The position numbers were made by a program, and so were the translations under genes. Shown in pieces: positions 1-13,500 of a DNA stretch of 64,000 nucleotides; position 1 is the stretch's first letter; each line of letters begins with the position of its first letter. The notes under the pieces were generated by a model. The model did not search any database. It was not told where the DNA came from and was given only the letters and a program-made list of their open reading frames with translations. The stretch lies in assembly GCF_902806685.2 (NCBI RefSeq), contig NC_048542.1:5812533-5876532 (forward strand), read 5' to 3'. The DNA comes from Maniola hyperantus (taxonomy: Eukaryota > Arthropoda > Insecta > Lepidoptera > Nymphalidae).

Positions 1-1352
1 AAAAGTTTTGTTTGAAGCAACTATTTGCTAACTCTAACTTGGTAAACAAATTATTACTTCCACAGGATTTATTAAAAGTTACTGAAGCATCAATTGAAAC
101 TCTACAACCTACAGCGGAAGCACTTCTTTCCGGTAAAGGACCTACTATGTCAATGATTATGACTTATATGCATAGTATTGCTAGTAAGATAAATGTGAAT
201 GACGTTTGGCCTATGTATGATTGCCACTATGATGTAATAAACCTCGAAAATAGAATACACATCACTGATATTAAATCCAATTTAGACTTCCTATTGTTCA
301 TTGAAGAAAATTGTAAAAATCATTATAGGATATATTCGGATGGTTCTAAAAATGAGAACTTTGTAAGTTCTGCTTTTTATGATTCACAGTTAAAAAAATG
401 TAGATCATATAAATTAAACTCTGACTGCAGTGTGTTTACTGCTGAATGCGTGGCCCTGTTCAAGGCATTGGAATATATCAAAGAAGAATTAATGTTTAAA
501 ATTAATAACTATGTTTTAATAACAGACTCGAAAAGTGTTCTTTTAGCTATAAATAATTTTAATTTTAGTAATTATAAATTAGTTTATATTATTTTCCAAA
601 TTAAAAATGTACTACTTAATTTAAAACAAAGGGGAATTAATATAGAATTTGTTTGGGTACCCTCCCACAGAGGCATAACAGGAAATGAAGTCGTTGATTC
701 TGCTACAAGAAAAAGTAATTTTAATGAAGATTGTTCAAGTAGCATCAAGGTGCCATTTACGGATTTATGCAATACAATTAAAATAAGACAAAAGAAATTG
801 TGGAGTGAAGTGTGGGATGTGACTAATAAAAATAAAGGAAAATGGTATGCGGAAATTCAAAAGGAAATACCAATACAACCATGGTATTTCAAAACGAAGT
901 GTGAATCTAGAAAATTTACATCATTAATGAATAGACTGAGATTTGGTCACTGTCTGGTGCCAACACACCTGAATAAAATAAAAATACTAAACAGTAAAAA
1001 ATGCAACTATTGTGATTATGAGGAGGCTGATGTTAATCATATGATACTCAAATGTCCAGCTTTTGGCATACAAAGACTTATATTAGCCAGTGATCTAAAC
1101 ACTATAAATATGGAACAAAAACAAAAAATTGATTTTCCCCGCCATGTAAAGGACTTGTTGTGTAAAACGTCATATTTTAAGTCTATTTTTAATTATATAA
1201 GTAATACTATAAATAAAGTGTAAAAACGTTAGACTAATTAGTTATAAGCAATTTTGTATTTTTAGAATAATATTTAGTTATAAGCAATTTTGTATTTTAG
1301 AATTTGTAAATTTTTGAAAGGCCTTAAAGGACTGTTATCCAGGGCCGTAAAA

Positions 1353-1383
<31 letters not shown>
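1..1383 (+). mobile_element. 3' end of a non-LTR retrotransposon (RNase H domain, poly-A tail)
   Basis: One open frame runs from the left edge to a stop at 1221-1223, about 403 residues from codon 12. It is the C-terminal part of a LINE ORF2 whose endonuclease and reverse transcriptase lie outside the window. Seen: an RNase H fold with the YSDGSK strand, the TAECVALFKAL helix, the TDSKSVL strand and the VWVPSHRGITGNEVVD motif, i.e. the expected D-E-D-D acidic residues. Near the C terminus is a Cys-Cys-His-Cys cluster (CNYC...H...C, spacing C-X2-C-X8-H-X4-C), common at the end of I/Jockey/R1-type polyproteins. A 3'UTR of about 140 bp and an A-run ending near 1383 mark the 3' terminus. RNase H points to an I/R1/LOA-type clade; the exact clade is not resolved. 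The frame is intact, so the copy may be young. Confidence 0.88.
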
Positions 1384-1596
1384 CTTGTGAAGTTTGAAAG
1401 TTATATTTCAGGAAGTTTTTGTGGTTTTTGATCATAGTTTTTGATACAAAAATGAAACAAGAAATACAAAATAATGTACCTACTTCTTTTCTTATAATGG
1501 TTTAAAGAGTTGTTAAAATTTCGGCTGAACTGTATTAAATTGATTTTCATTTGATATAGAGTTTTCCGTTTTTGATAAACGTTTGATTGTGCCACA
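1384..1596 (+). promoter_or_regulatory. Upstream region / 5'UTR of the CIP2A-like gene
   Basis: Only about 210 bp separate the LINE poly-A tail from the CIP2A start codon, so the core promoter and 5'UTR must lie here unless an upstream non-coding exon precedes the LINE. I see no convincing TATA box; the sequence is AT-rich. Placement as promoter is inference from position. Confidence 0.35.
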
Positions 1597-4500
1597 ATGG
1601 AAGTTGACGGTGTAGAAGAAAGCAATGTTAAAAACCATCCAGACGGTGCTAAGTTTACGAATTTAAAGGCTTTTGTAAATGCTGCGCGTGAATTTGAAGC
1701 GACTCATAGTGAATCTGCTATCAATTTGATGACTCGATACTTGGGGGTAAGATGCTGATGAGTTTTGGAAAGATAGCTCTGCCTGGACTTTCTTAGATTT
1801 TATTTGATTAATATTAGGATATTGTAGTCTTTGTATTGAAGCAGTTTCATGACCGAGATTTGTCTCTAGTGAATTTCGACTTTGTTAAGTTAAAATAAGT
1901 GTTTTGAATTAGAACATGTTTATTTTCAGCTTATTGCTTCATCATGTGATCTGTCAATATTCTCCCCTGGTAGAATCGAAGTATGCGCATTCTTCAGTTC
2001 ATTATGGCGTGTTATGCGCGATGCAAGGGGACCTCACTGGGCTGGTGTAGCAGTTCTAACCCGGGCATGTATTGAGCCTAGTGCGAGGCACGCTCTTACA
2101 CACACATATAAGTATGTTGTAACATTGGAAATCAGTTTTTAAAATATCATTATTAGGTTTCAAAGACCAGAGACTTAAAATGAAGCTTATTATTAGTATC
2201 TAGTGGAGAGATGTTTCTTTTAACAATTTCTTTGTGTGCGAGGATTTTCATTATTATTTTTCTTTGGAAAAAAGTAGTTCCCAAGTAGAAACAAAAGAAA
2301 AATAAATAAAACCCCCAAATATATTATAAACTTGCAGGTAAGCCATTTCTACAAATACTTAATTTCTGTTTACTATTACAGGTTTATACCAATCTTAGCA
2401 AAATTACTCTCTGACACAGTGTCAAATGATAAGAAAATAAAACTACTTTCTGTGATGCAGGTATGAATGGTCTGAATAATTATTGTTTCATAATAAAGTC
2501 TCATTTTCCAACATGTCTTTGGTATTATCCAGGGTCTTCATACTATCCAAATAAAGATCTAGTTATGTACAATTCACAGTCATATTATTATGCTTTTTTG
2601 CACACACTAAACTGATTTGAATGTTTTTCTTCAGGACATCTCACATGGAATCAAAATTAGTTGGCAAGAATGTTATCTCCCCAGACTAATGAAGCAACTA
2701 ACAGAGTGGATAACTCAACCGATCTTAGAACCACAGCACAGGACAATCGGCCACAAATCACTTACTGTGTTAGTCAATGTGTGTTATGGAAATCTGCCCG
2801 CTATCTATGCTTTAATGAGGACAGTTGACACAAAGAACTTTGTAAATCATTTGATAACTTTAAAGGTGATTTTTTTTATTTAATAACAACTAAAAATAAT
2901 ACTGTTGTATGCGGCCCAATATAAATATAACAATATCTACCCGATCGGGATAAGTAGGAACTAGTATTTATAATTTTTTTATTGTGAAAACTTCACTGGC
3001 TTAATGAAATTTCTAGATTAAGGTTAAAACTATGTAATATGTTAAGCTGTTTGTTTTCTAAATAAATAAATAACCCGGACTGAAAGTTTATCCTACCTAC
3101 TTTCTTCTGAGGCATAGAGCGAACGGAGCCAAATTCGATCACACATCGATGTATGAATGGTTTTGCAAAATTGATGGATTTTTAAATTAGTAGTGACAGC
3201 CTGACATTCCCATAGCAATTTCGAAAAATGTCACCTTATTCTTTGCCTAGTCGTTGTAAAGAAATCCTCTGCAAAATTTCAGCTTTCAGGGGTTTGGGCT
3301 AGGCCTCCGTAAATAATATCTATCCACGCATTTACATAAGTCCTACCTAGCTTTGCTATACTTATTTTTCATCCTTTACAACCTCTCAGGCGACCGGTAG
3401 AGATAAGTGCTTCCCTTTTCATTGCTTATCTTTTTTTTACAAATTTTTGGTATCAATAAATAAATAAAAAATATTAATCAGTCCATCAGTGAGTGATTCA
3501 GGAGTTTTTTTATATGTATTTTCATATAACAATACATATTAATTGATTGATATGATTGTATTGATTAAAGTATATTTTAGGATGGGGGTTACGGTGGTGT
3601 AGAAGTGTGTCGCTTGCTACTGTGTCTGTCTAATGGCACACGAGGGTCTGCAAACACAAGGCAACCCGATGTCACTCACAGTTACTTATCCTGCACTATG
3701 AAGACTTTCAACAAAGCTATTGTGTAAGTAATTTATACTTATTTGATTTAAGGCTGCCTGTACATGAAACTGGAGTGGTAAGTTAGCGTCATCATCATCA
3801 TGACCAACTTTTTGCCGGCCATGAGAACGTGTCTCCTCCCAGAATGAGAAGGGTGTAGACCATAGTCTGCCATGATGGTCTTGTGGCCTTGTGCAGACTT
3901 CACACACCTTTGAAAACATGGAGAACTATGCAGGTTTCCTCATGATGTTTTCTTTCTGTGCGTGCCCAGGATCGAACCCCCGACCTCTTGAATAGAAGGC
4001 CGATACCTTCGCCTATCTATCACCGCTTTATATGTTAAGTTAGAGTTAACAAGTCAAAATCGTTTATAACTCTTACCGGCGCCGCACCGGCCCTACACCG
4101 CCATTACCTGTATACGGCGCTAGCCACCGTTGCGATCCGACGATACTATAATGTGATCGCCACATTATAGTATCGTGATTTTATTACGTGGAATTCCACG
4201 TAATAAAATCACGGTACGGACGCGTCAGCTGTGCGGCGCCGAATGCAGCTAGGTCAGAGCTCCGGCACCCGACCTGCACCGCCTCGCCTCGTGCGGTTAG
4301 TATTCTTTGTATGGACTTTTATGGACATACACTCACTACATCAACTATGTAACGTCAGCAGCGGAGTTGATGTAGTGAGCGTATGTCCATATAAAAAATA
4401 TCGCACGAGGCGAGGCGGTGCAGGTTGGGTGCTTCTAATGAGCTATGATCTCCATACTTCTTTATCTTACCTTTTCAGTGAAAGAGATGCAACACAGTTA

Positions 4501-7500
4501 CTCCATGCGTACACATTCATCAATGACTTATGTTCAGACAGTGATGTCAAAAGTTTTGTACTTACATATCCTGATTTTTCGACAGCTCTTCATGATTCTT
4601 TAAAGGTAACACGCTTTTTACACATTAGTCATAAAAATTATATTAATCTCTGATTCTCTACAGTTATAAGATTGTAATAGTTTGAGTATACGTGTACACA
4701 GATGTATGGCCCAAAACGATTTTTTTTAAGTGCCAGTTGACTTTCACACCATATGTTTCCTTAAACTGAGTCTCTTGTACGATGCCGCGAGTCCGACTCG
4801 CACTTGACTGTTTTTAAGGATTTGTCAATAATCATTGTGTTTTGCATAATTTTCAGAATATTGACGAATTATGCAAGTTGGTCCCAGATGACACGGGTGA
4901 GCCGGGAGCCAGTTGTTTACGACACGTATTGAAGTTTATTACGGTTTTAGTTAATTTAGGTAAGCTCTTAGGCGAGTTGGTTTGTATTTGTTATTTTTTT
5001 TAAATCCTTGCGGGGTGGGATGAAATGCGTTATATTTATTCTACCGCTGCAAACATGACCGTCAGGAATCCAAGAAGTTCGCTGTATAGGTGACGCCATC
5101 ACCTATACAGCGTGCAATTTTAATAGTTGTTTCATGTAGCAAAATGAGTTTGTCTTGGTTTGTACTAATCGATGCAAAAAAAAATTTGAATAAAAAACAG
5201 ATTTACACTTGGGTATTTGACTCCAATTTTTTTATTACTTTATTATAAACTAAAATAAAAATAATGACGTAAACTGAACAACTAATTAAATAGATCAAAT
5301 AACAAAAAAGTTATAAGCATTTAAATATTTCTGATTAGACAGAGATAGCGATACAGCAGTTTGACGTCACAGCTACTAATGCCATAGTAGCTTCGTGCGG
5401 TTTCATACAAATTTCGTTTTGCGAGAAAGGGATAGAAGACCCTCCCACTCTAAAATTAAAATGCCTGTAACTTTGTAAATCTTTGTTGGATTTTTATTGT
5501 TTTTTTCAGTGTAGGTCATTATTTTTATCCTAGTTTATAATAAAGTAATAATATTTATCAAATTCAAAAGTAGGCAAATACCCAATTTTGAAAAACAAAA
5601 CTCGAAAGCGACCTGAAACCACCTCATGATAGCTTTGCAGCGCAGGCCGTGCGTGCAGGCTAGTTCATGCCAAATTTACCACGCGCGGAAAAGTGCTAAG
5701 TGTTTAGAGCAAAATGTTCTCTGTAAAAAACTGACCTGGTAGAGAGTTGAGATAAGGCCGCCTTTGCATTCTACAGCTATTAGATTAAGATCCTTGTATG
5801 TTTTTTGTTGATATTTTATATATCACTTTGTGTTGTGTGCAATAAAGTATAAATAACTAAAAAACAGGGTTATATCTTGGTCAATGGTACGGAACACTTC
5901 GTGTGCCCAGTGTTTATATTTCCTCGTCAATGCTTGTACCTACTCGATACAAAAATTGTATGAATTCTGTTTGCAGATCTATATTCGCTGCGAAGCCAAC
6001 ACTGCCAGCTGGTCTGTCTGTGTATGAAGGCGAGTCGGACTTGCTTGCCAGACTCGCTGGAGCTCTTTGCAGCTATCGTATCACAATATAGAGGTACACA
6101 CCAGAGATATTCCCAACGGTAGATAGGCCCAACGAGGTATACCTACTTTATCATAATAAAAATAATGTACATCAGCCTTTGGAATGACATTCCAAAGGTA
6201 CATTATATATGACGTTTTGTCGGTCTCAACGACAGGGGCAACGCTCTACAAATCTCCTAAAGGACGAAGTATATTACTTTTGGTTGCGTACTGTAAATGT
6301 TTATTACTCGTACCAAGCTACGGAACCCTCGGTGAGCGAGTTTGACACTTGGCCGGTTCTTTTTATAGATGAGGGTACACTTCCTCGGGAGCTGAGCTCA
6401 GTAATCAGTGACGGGCTGCCAGCGCTCTTGGTACCGCCTGCCCTAGAACCGGGAAAAGCTGGATTACAATGGGTATGTTTCCTACACAGATATTTCCATA
6501 TATGCAACTAGCGTGGCCCCCTCAGTCCCTCTCGCTCAAGCAGAGGTACTTACTTGTGAAATGTTATTCCGTCTATTTTACGTCCGCTTCGGCTATTATA
6601 GCCTAGTATACTGCAACCCACCATTGCCCAATAACTTCTCAAACAAAAAACAACAAAACGAATCAATTATTTATTATACTTGAGGCAACATAACCTCACT
6701 TCACGTTGTTTGCCAAAATCTCGTGTACAAATACATTTTGGCAAACAAAAAAAAGTGGCCACGGTGATAAGGACAAAACATAATCATTTTGTCAAGTTCT
6801 AATTAGAGCTTAAATGCATTTAGCTATCTCGCTCTAACAGTAAGTGTCACAATAGGGTTACTTCTAATAGCCCTTGTTCTGAGGTTTCCTACCACATAGG
6901 TATAACCTGAATACCTTCAAAACGAGAGTAAATAGGCATCTCTAATCGTGCTCCAACCTAGACCTTATCATTGCTTTTTAAGCATGATTGTCGTCAAGCG
7001 CAAGCCTTTCACGCAATAATCGACTTTACGACAACCAAAAATGGTTCGGTTGATAATAGCTTAAAAAAACTCTTGAACCTGCACTGTAGATGATTTATCA
7101 ATCTATAGGTACTAATATTATAAAGAGGTAAAGTTTGTAAGTTTGTTTGTAGGGGGTAATCTCTGGAACTACTGAACCGATTTTGAAAAATCTTTCATTA
7201 GAAAGCTACATTATTCCTGAGTAACAAAGACTATATGTTATTTTCAAAAAATTTGAGATCCCTTCGAAAATTGTAATGAGCTACTCGTGAGAAGCCGGGG
7301 CAGGTCGCCAGTATATTATAGCCTATGACGACGTAGTTCAAGCACCGCGTAAACTTCTTAAGTCCTAAAAATATCTCAAACTAGCTGATGCCCGCGACTT
7401 ACGATCGCGTGGATGTATAGGTTTTTAAAAATCCCGTGGGACCTCTTTGGTTTCCCAGGATAAAAAGTAACCTGTGTCACTCTCCAGGTCTTTAAGATAC

Positions 7501-10500
7501 CCATGCAAAAAATCACGGTGATTCGTTGCGACGTGATTGAAGGACAAACCAACAAACAAACACATTTTCGAATTTATAATATGGGTAGTGACTAGTGGTA
7601 GTGATAGAAAAAGAAATCTTTTGGTATATTTGTTACAGTTACAAGTAGTAGGAGCGCTGTGTGAATCGTGTGAGACCCAAGAGCGCGTATTACATGAAGT
7701 GACACCCGATTCTTTTGAAGACACTTTGTATTCTGTACTGCAGTATACATCACAGGTAACATATTTTTTCAATGAATTTGCTCGCAAAGTGTCTCTAATT
7801 TATACAGCTGTTAAAACTTCGATTTATGTTATTATTAGGTGGCATAACTATTATTATTAATAATAATAATAAATAAAATCTTTAATATCTTAACAAACAT
7901 GTAGTTTAACAAGCTTTAGTGTGTTATGTGTACTATAATTGTCTACTTTGCGCACTTGCATCATAAACAACTATTATTGGATAGGTGCGGTTCTTTTTAA
8001 ACAGTTTTTGACGATCAAGTCTGAAAATACAGTACAGTTGGTATACAATTTATCCTTGCGATTGATTTTGAGTTGGATATTTATTTTGTAAAAATGATAT
8101 GTTTACAGAATGGCCCAGTGGGAACAGAGGCTGGCGCGCAGTGCGTGGTGGTCGCGTGTCGCGCCGGGCTGGCTCTAGCGCCTCTCTCGCGGCACTGGGA
8201 GGCTGCCTTCACGAGGATGCTGGCACATCATCAGGTACTATACTCCACGATGGGGAACAGCAATGTCTTTAGAATGGCCCATTGGGAACGGAGGCTGCCT
8301 CGGCGAGGATGCTGGTACATCAACAGGTACTAGAGTCCTGGTTTTTCTTAGAATTAGACCTTGTTCGACTCAACGCGTGATAGTAGAGACGCTATTCCTA
8401 GAAGTTGTGGTACAAGAAACTGGATTTCAGTGTGACAGTGCCCTTAAGTTCCTGAACTTCTAGTAGTAGGGATTTGTAGTACAGTATTTTGTGAGTACAT
8501 AATATATATACTTTTAATATACATTTTTGGTATATGATTGCAGGTTAGAAAATTGCTATGTGCGGGCCTCGCAAGTAATAACGGAACGCGTCGAAGACAG
8601 ATTTTGCAAATCATCAAGCATCACTACTTCCCATCAGATCAGATGAATCAGGTGAAACATTTTTATAGGTCCTATACATTAGTCATCAGTACAGTACGAT
8701 TCAAACGGTGTCCGAGGTCGCCCGAGGTAGCGGGGAGGGTAACAGCGCACGTCTCGCTCCTACATTCCCGCCAGTTCCTTGATGCGTCTCTCTCTCGCTA
8801 TACGTGTCTTGTTTGTTTGTACAGTCGAGTTGAGAAGTTACTTTGTTTAAGCTTGCTTAAGCTGAGGTGGAACCTACCGCCGCCCGTTAAGGTAAATTGA
8901 TAGACCCAGCCGCGAAAATTCAAATTTTATTTATTCATTTATTTATTTTTATTTTTCTTGTACCAAAATTGTAGTTACAAAGTAATAATAAATTAAGTTA
9001 CATTGGAAATGCTTATCTCTAAACAGAGATTTCTTCCAGCTTCCCATCCAAGGTTAAAGTAAGGTGTATCAAGAAGTGGAATAGGTCTACGTCTAATAGA
9101 TATACTTTTTTTTATTTTTATTTATTTTTTATTTTGTTTATTTGAAAGTAATCAACAGCGTAAATACATAATTATTATTTAAATTTAAATCTAGGTATAA
9201 CAGAAGGCCAAAAGAGATTACTTAAAATTATAATTAAACTATTTTAACAGAATAGAGTTAGAATAAATGTAGGTATATACAATAATAAAATAAAATTACA
9301 ACAGTGTGTGTATGATTGTATGTGTGTGTGTATGCGTGTGAGAGTGTGTGCTTATGAGTATGTGTGAGCGTGTGTGCATGTGTGTGTGTGTGTACTTTAC
9401 TTTCTGCCGCGTAATGAACGCTATTGTCCTCGACGGAGCGCGCCGCTGCAATGTATCTCGGATCATGTGATCAAGTGACCGCCTAGTATAAGCTCTCTTC
9501 ATTACAGACCTTCCTTACAGATCTTCGGCGAGAGCCTCCACAATATATCGGACGTGAGTGTGGAAAGCGTGTCACCGCGAGTGGACACGGACAGCGAGAG
9601 CCTGTGTGCGACAGAGCGACTCACGCCAAGTCAGGAGCTTGTCGTAAACGACCTCATAGCCAGGCTGAACGACGCCTTGCAAGCTGGCAAGGTATTCAAT
9701 CACTTTTTTTTTTTTTAATTATTCAGATACAAGGTAGCCCTTGACTGCTATCTCACCTGATGGTAAGTGACGATGCAGTCTAAGGTGGGAGTGGGCTAAC
9801 CTGAAACCTTTGGTTTCTTCACGGCATCGTACCGGAACGCTAAATCGCTTAGCGGCACGGCTTTGCCGGTAGGATGGTAACTAGTCATGGCCGAGGCCTC
9901 CCACCAGACTAGACCAGAAATTTAGAAATTATAAAATTCCAAATCCCTGCCAGGAATCGAACCCGGGACCTCCCTCTAATAAGACCACAGCGCTTACCAC
10001 TGCGCCAGGGAGGTCGGTCGTCACTACCCCTATTATAAATGCGAATGTGTGTTTGTTTGCTGGTTTGTCCGTTGCTCCGTCGGACGGAGCAACGGACAAA
10101 CCAGCAAACGATGTGATTTTTTGCATGGGTATAGTTAAAGACCTAGCTGGAGAGTGGCATAGGCTACTTTTTATCCCGGAAAATCCAAGAGTTCCCATGG
10201 GATTTAAAAAAACCTAAATCCACGCGTACGAAGTTGCGGCATCAGCTAGTAGACAATAATAATCTTAATTAACTAGGGGTCAGGGGACAAGATGTTCTTC
10301 AACATGACACCCTACACCGATTCTCGTGATGTGGAAACGTTGCGCATTGTCGCACAACGTCGCGTGTACGTATAGTGCATACATTTTAAGAAAAGTCTCG
10401 CCATATTTGCTCTTTGTCAATTGTCATGTCAAAAGTACGAAATGATTTTGAATTTTGAATTTTTGAATATTTTCGAGCTCGGACAGTTTTTGGGCAGTTT

Positions 10501-13500
10501 ATATCCATGCCTATTTTATTATTTGCAGATAAACGATATAGCGACCTCAAGCGCAATGGAACTGTATGGCTACAAGATGACGTGTTTAGAACAGAGGCTC
10601 CATTCGCATGCTGTCACTTTACAAGTAAACAAAACCATATTACGCGACAGGTCCAAGAGGCAATCGGGAAGGGAACGCCCCACCTCATACCGCGATCCGG
10701 TATTTGACAACTAGTTAAATCAATATCTTTTTATCAAACGTCAAACACGCTCTTAGCATACTAAGCTTATTCTTCTATGAAATGTGACGTCACAATGATT
10801 TGACGTGCTTTTTTAGTTTAATCGATAATTTAAAACTAACAAAGGACGTGGATTTTACGTATTTTGAAAGGCCCTCTATTTAATAATCAGTGAGGAATAA
10901 TTTCTTTTTGACATAAACAATATCCCTATTGCCATCTCGACCTGTCGCGGACTATATATTGCTTTATTTATAGACGAACATACCCATAGCCATAGCGTAG
11001 TAGACCATAAAATCATATTCTAAATGTAATGAATATTTTTAACCTGCCTGTTGCCAACGTCCATACCATGTTGAATACACCGGTTCTCGTCCGATCACCG
11101 AAGTTAAGCAACATCGGGCGCGGTCAGTACTTGGATGGGTGACCGCCTGGGAACACCGCGTGATGTTGGCTTTTTGCATTTTAAAGTATTATTAATTTTC
11201 ATGCCTTCGCATACGGTAATTAATTATTTTTGGCACTAATTTTCTAATTTTATCGAAATAATCCACGGATGGACTAATTTTATCCCCGCTGGCCAAGTGC
11301 TGATTGGCAGAGTTTACACACCTTTGACAACATTATGGAGACGCTCAGGCATGCATTCCTCACGATGTTTTCCTTCACCGTAAAAGCATGTGATATTTAA
11401 ATACTTAAAACGCACATAAATCTGAAAAGTTAGAGGTCAAGGATCGAACCTTCAACCTCTCGAATAGGACACGGAATTTATTGTAAGTCAGATGTACTAA
11501 CTAAAGATTAACTTGACAGAGTGCAACAGAACACACGGCGTCCCTGCAGCACGCGCTGGCGCTGATGCAAGCCACCAACTCCTCCCAACAGGACGTCCTA
11601 TACACTACGCAGATGCAAAATGAGAAGTTCGACCTATTTTATTTTTACCTTCTTACTCCAAATTAACAAAGGTTTTGTGACTGGATTAAAAGGACATAAA
11701 TCACATGATTCTTGTATTATACTAGGTGATACTTGCGACTTCGTCCGCGTCAGTTTCGGTTTTTAAAAATTCTGTCGGAACTCTTAGATTTTCCGGGATA
11801 AAAAGTAACATATGTCCTTACCCGGGATGCAAGCTATCTCTGTATCAAATTTCGTCAAAATCAGTTAAACAGATGAGCCGTGAAAAGCTAGCAGACAGAC
11901 AGACACACTTTTGCATTTATAATATTAGTATGCATGTATAACCACCTAAATTATAATGTATTTCCATAATAATATCATAAAAGTGTCTATCTTGTTAAGT
12001 CTGTCTATTAAGTATCGTTTCACAGTCCATCCTGGGGACAGACAGTCTACTTTTTATCCCGAAAAAATTAAAAAGAGTAAAAAAAACCTAAATTCACGCG
12101 GATGAAATCGCAAGCATCAGCTAGTTTTTATGTGCTTTTACATAATAAGCAAGAAAAAGTTACTTTTATAAACTAATTTCGTTAGATTAGTCAGAAGCAT
12201 CGATGGTTCAGTGGTAGAATGCTCGCCTGCCACGCGGGCGGCCCGGGTTCGATTCCCGGTCGATGCAAGATCTTTTTACTTTTTATTTTATCATAATTTT
12301 TTCTCATTAGAAAATAAAAAGGAAATAGAAATATATTTTAATAAAGTACCTTCTAATTATTAATATCTATACTGTTCGTGTTCAATTTTAATTTTTTTTG
12401 TTAATTTAATTTGCATGTTATAGGTATAAAAGAACAATAGAAGAGTTGCATAAACAACTTGAAGACGCGGAAAAAACATTACAAAGTTTCCGTGCTAAAC
12501 TAGCTGGTGAAAGGCTCGACAAAGAAAACCAGAAGGAAGCCCTGCACAAAGAATTCAGATCCCAAATCGCTGTACGTATTTAACAATGATAGATTATATA
12601 TACTTGATAATCTATTTTTAGTTGTTCTAATAATAATAATAATTAACCAACAAGGGATATTGGGAACACCTTTATTTTGAAAAATAAAATAAAAAATTGG
12701 TAGCGCCATCTCTTGTCATATTTGCTTTAACATGTTTTTGCATTCTTAATATAGATGGCGTCTTTTTAATGTGATTTATGTGTATGGATGGTATATCATA
12801 ATTTTCTCAATGTTACTTCGGTAGTATTTTGCCTTCTGAAAAGCCATAAATCGCACAATTCGATATAAAGTCCCGCAAATTGCTATCGCGCTGGAACCAT
12901 GTCTCATTAACATCGAAATAACGTCATTTTGACGTCAGCCGAAATAAAAATATGCCATCAGCTCGAAACTTCAGTCTAGTGCTGGCGTCACTAAAATGGC
13001 GGGCACGCTCATTAGCAATTTGTGGGACTTACAATGTAATGAATTGATTATAAAAGAAGGTGAAAAAATCATAATCTGATGTATTTTCAACCTATCTGTT
13101 GCCAACGTCCATACCATGTTGAATACACCGGTTCTCGTCCGATCACCGAAGTTAAGCAACATCGGGCGCGGTCAGTACTTGGATGGGTGACCGCCTGGGA
13201 ACACCGCGTGATGTTGGCTTTTTGCATTTTAAAGTATTATCAATTTGCATGCTTTCGCATGTACAGTAATTAATAAAATTTTCAGATTTTTTATTTTTTG
13301 GCACTAATTTTCTAATTTTATCGAAATAACTCACAGATGGACTAATTTTATCCAATAAGTAGTGGTATGTACTAGAGTATGTAGTAATACTTAGTTTATT
13401 ATCAATTATTTTTAGACTGCAGCCAAATAATATGCAAGATGAAGTGTTTGTACTAAATGTTCTTGTTTTCAGAGTATAGAGAGTGAGATGAAAGCTCGCG

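Noticed and set aside
5903..6091. Frame reading SIFAAKPTLPAGLSVYEGES across CIP2A exon 8
   Set aside because: Splice phase from exon 7 requires another frame (DLYSLRSQHCQ...), which stays open and joins exon 9 correctly.
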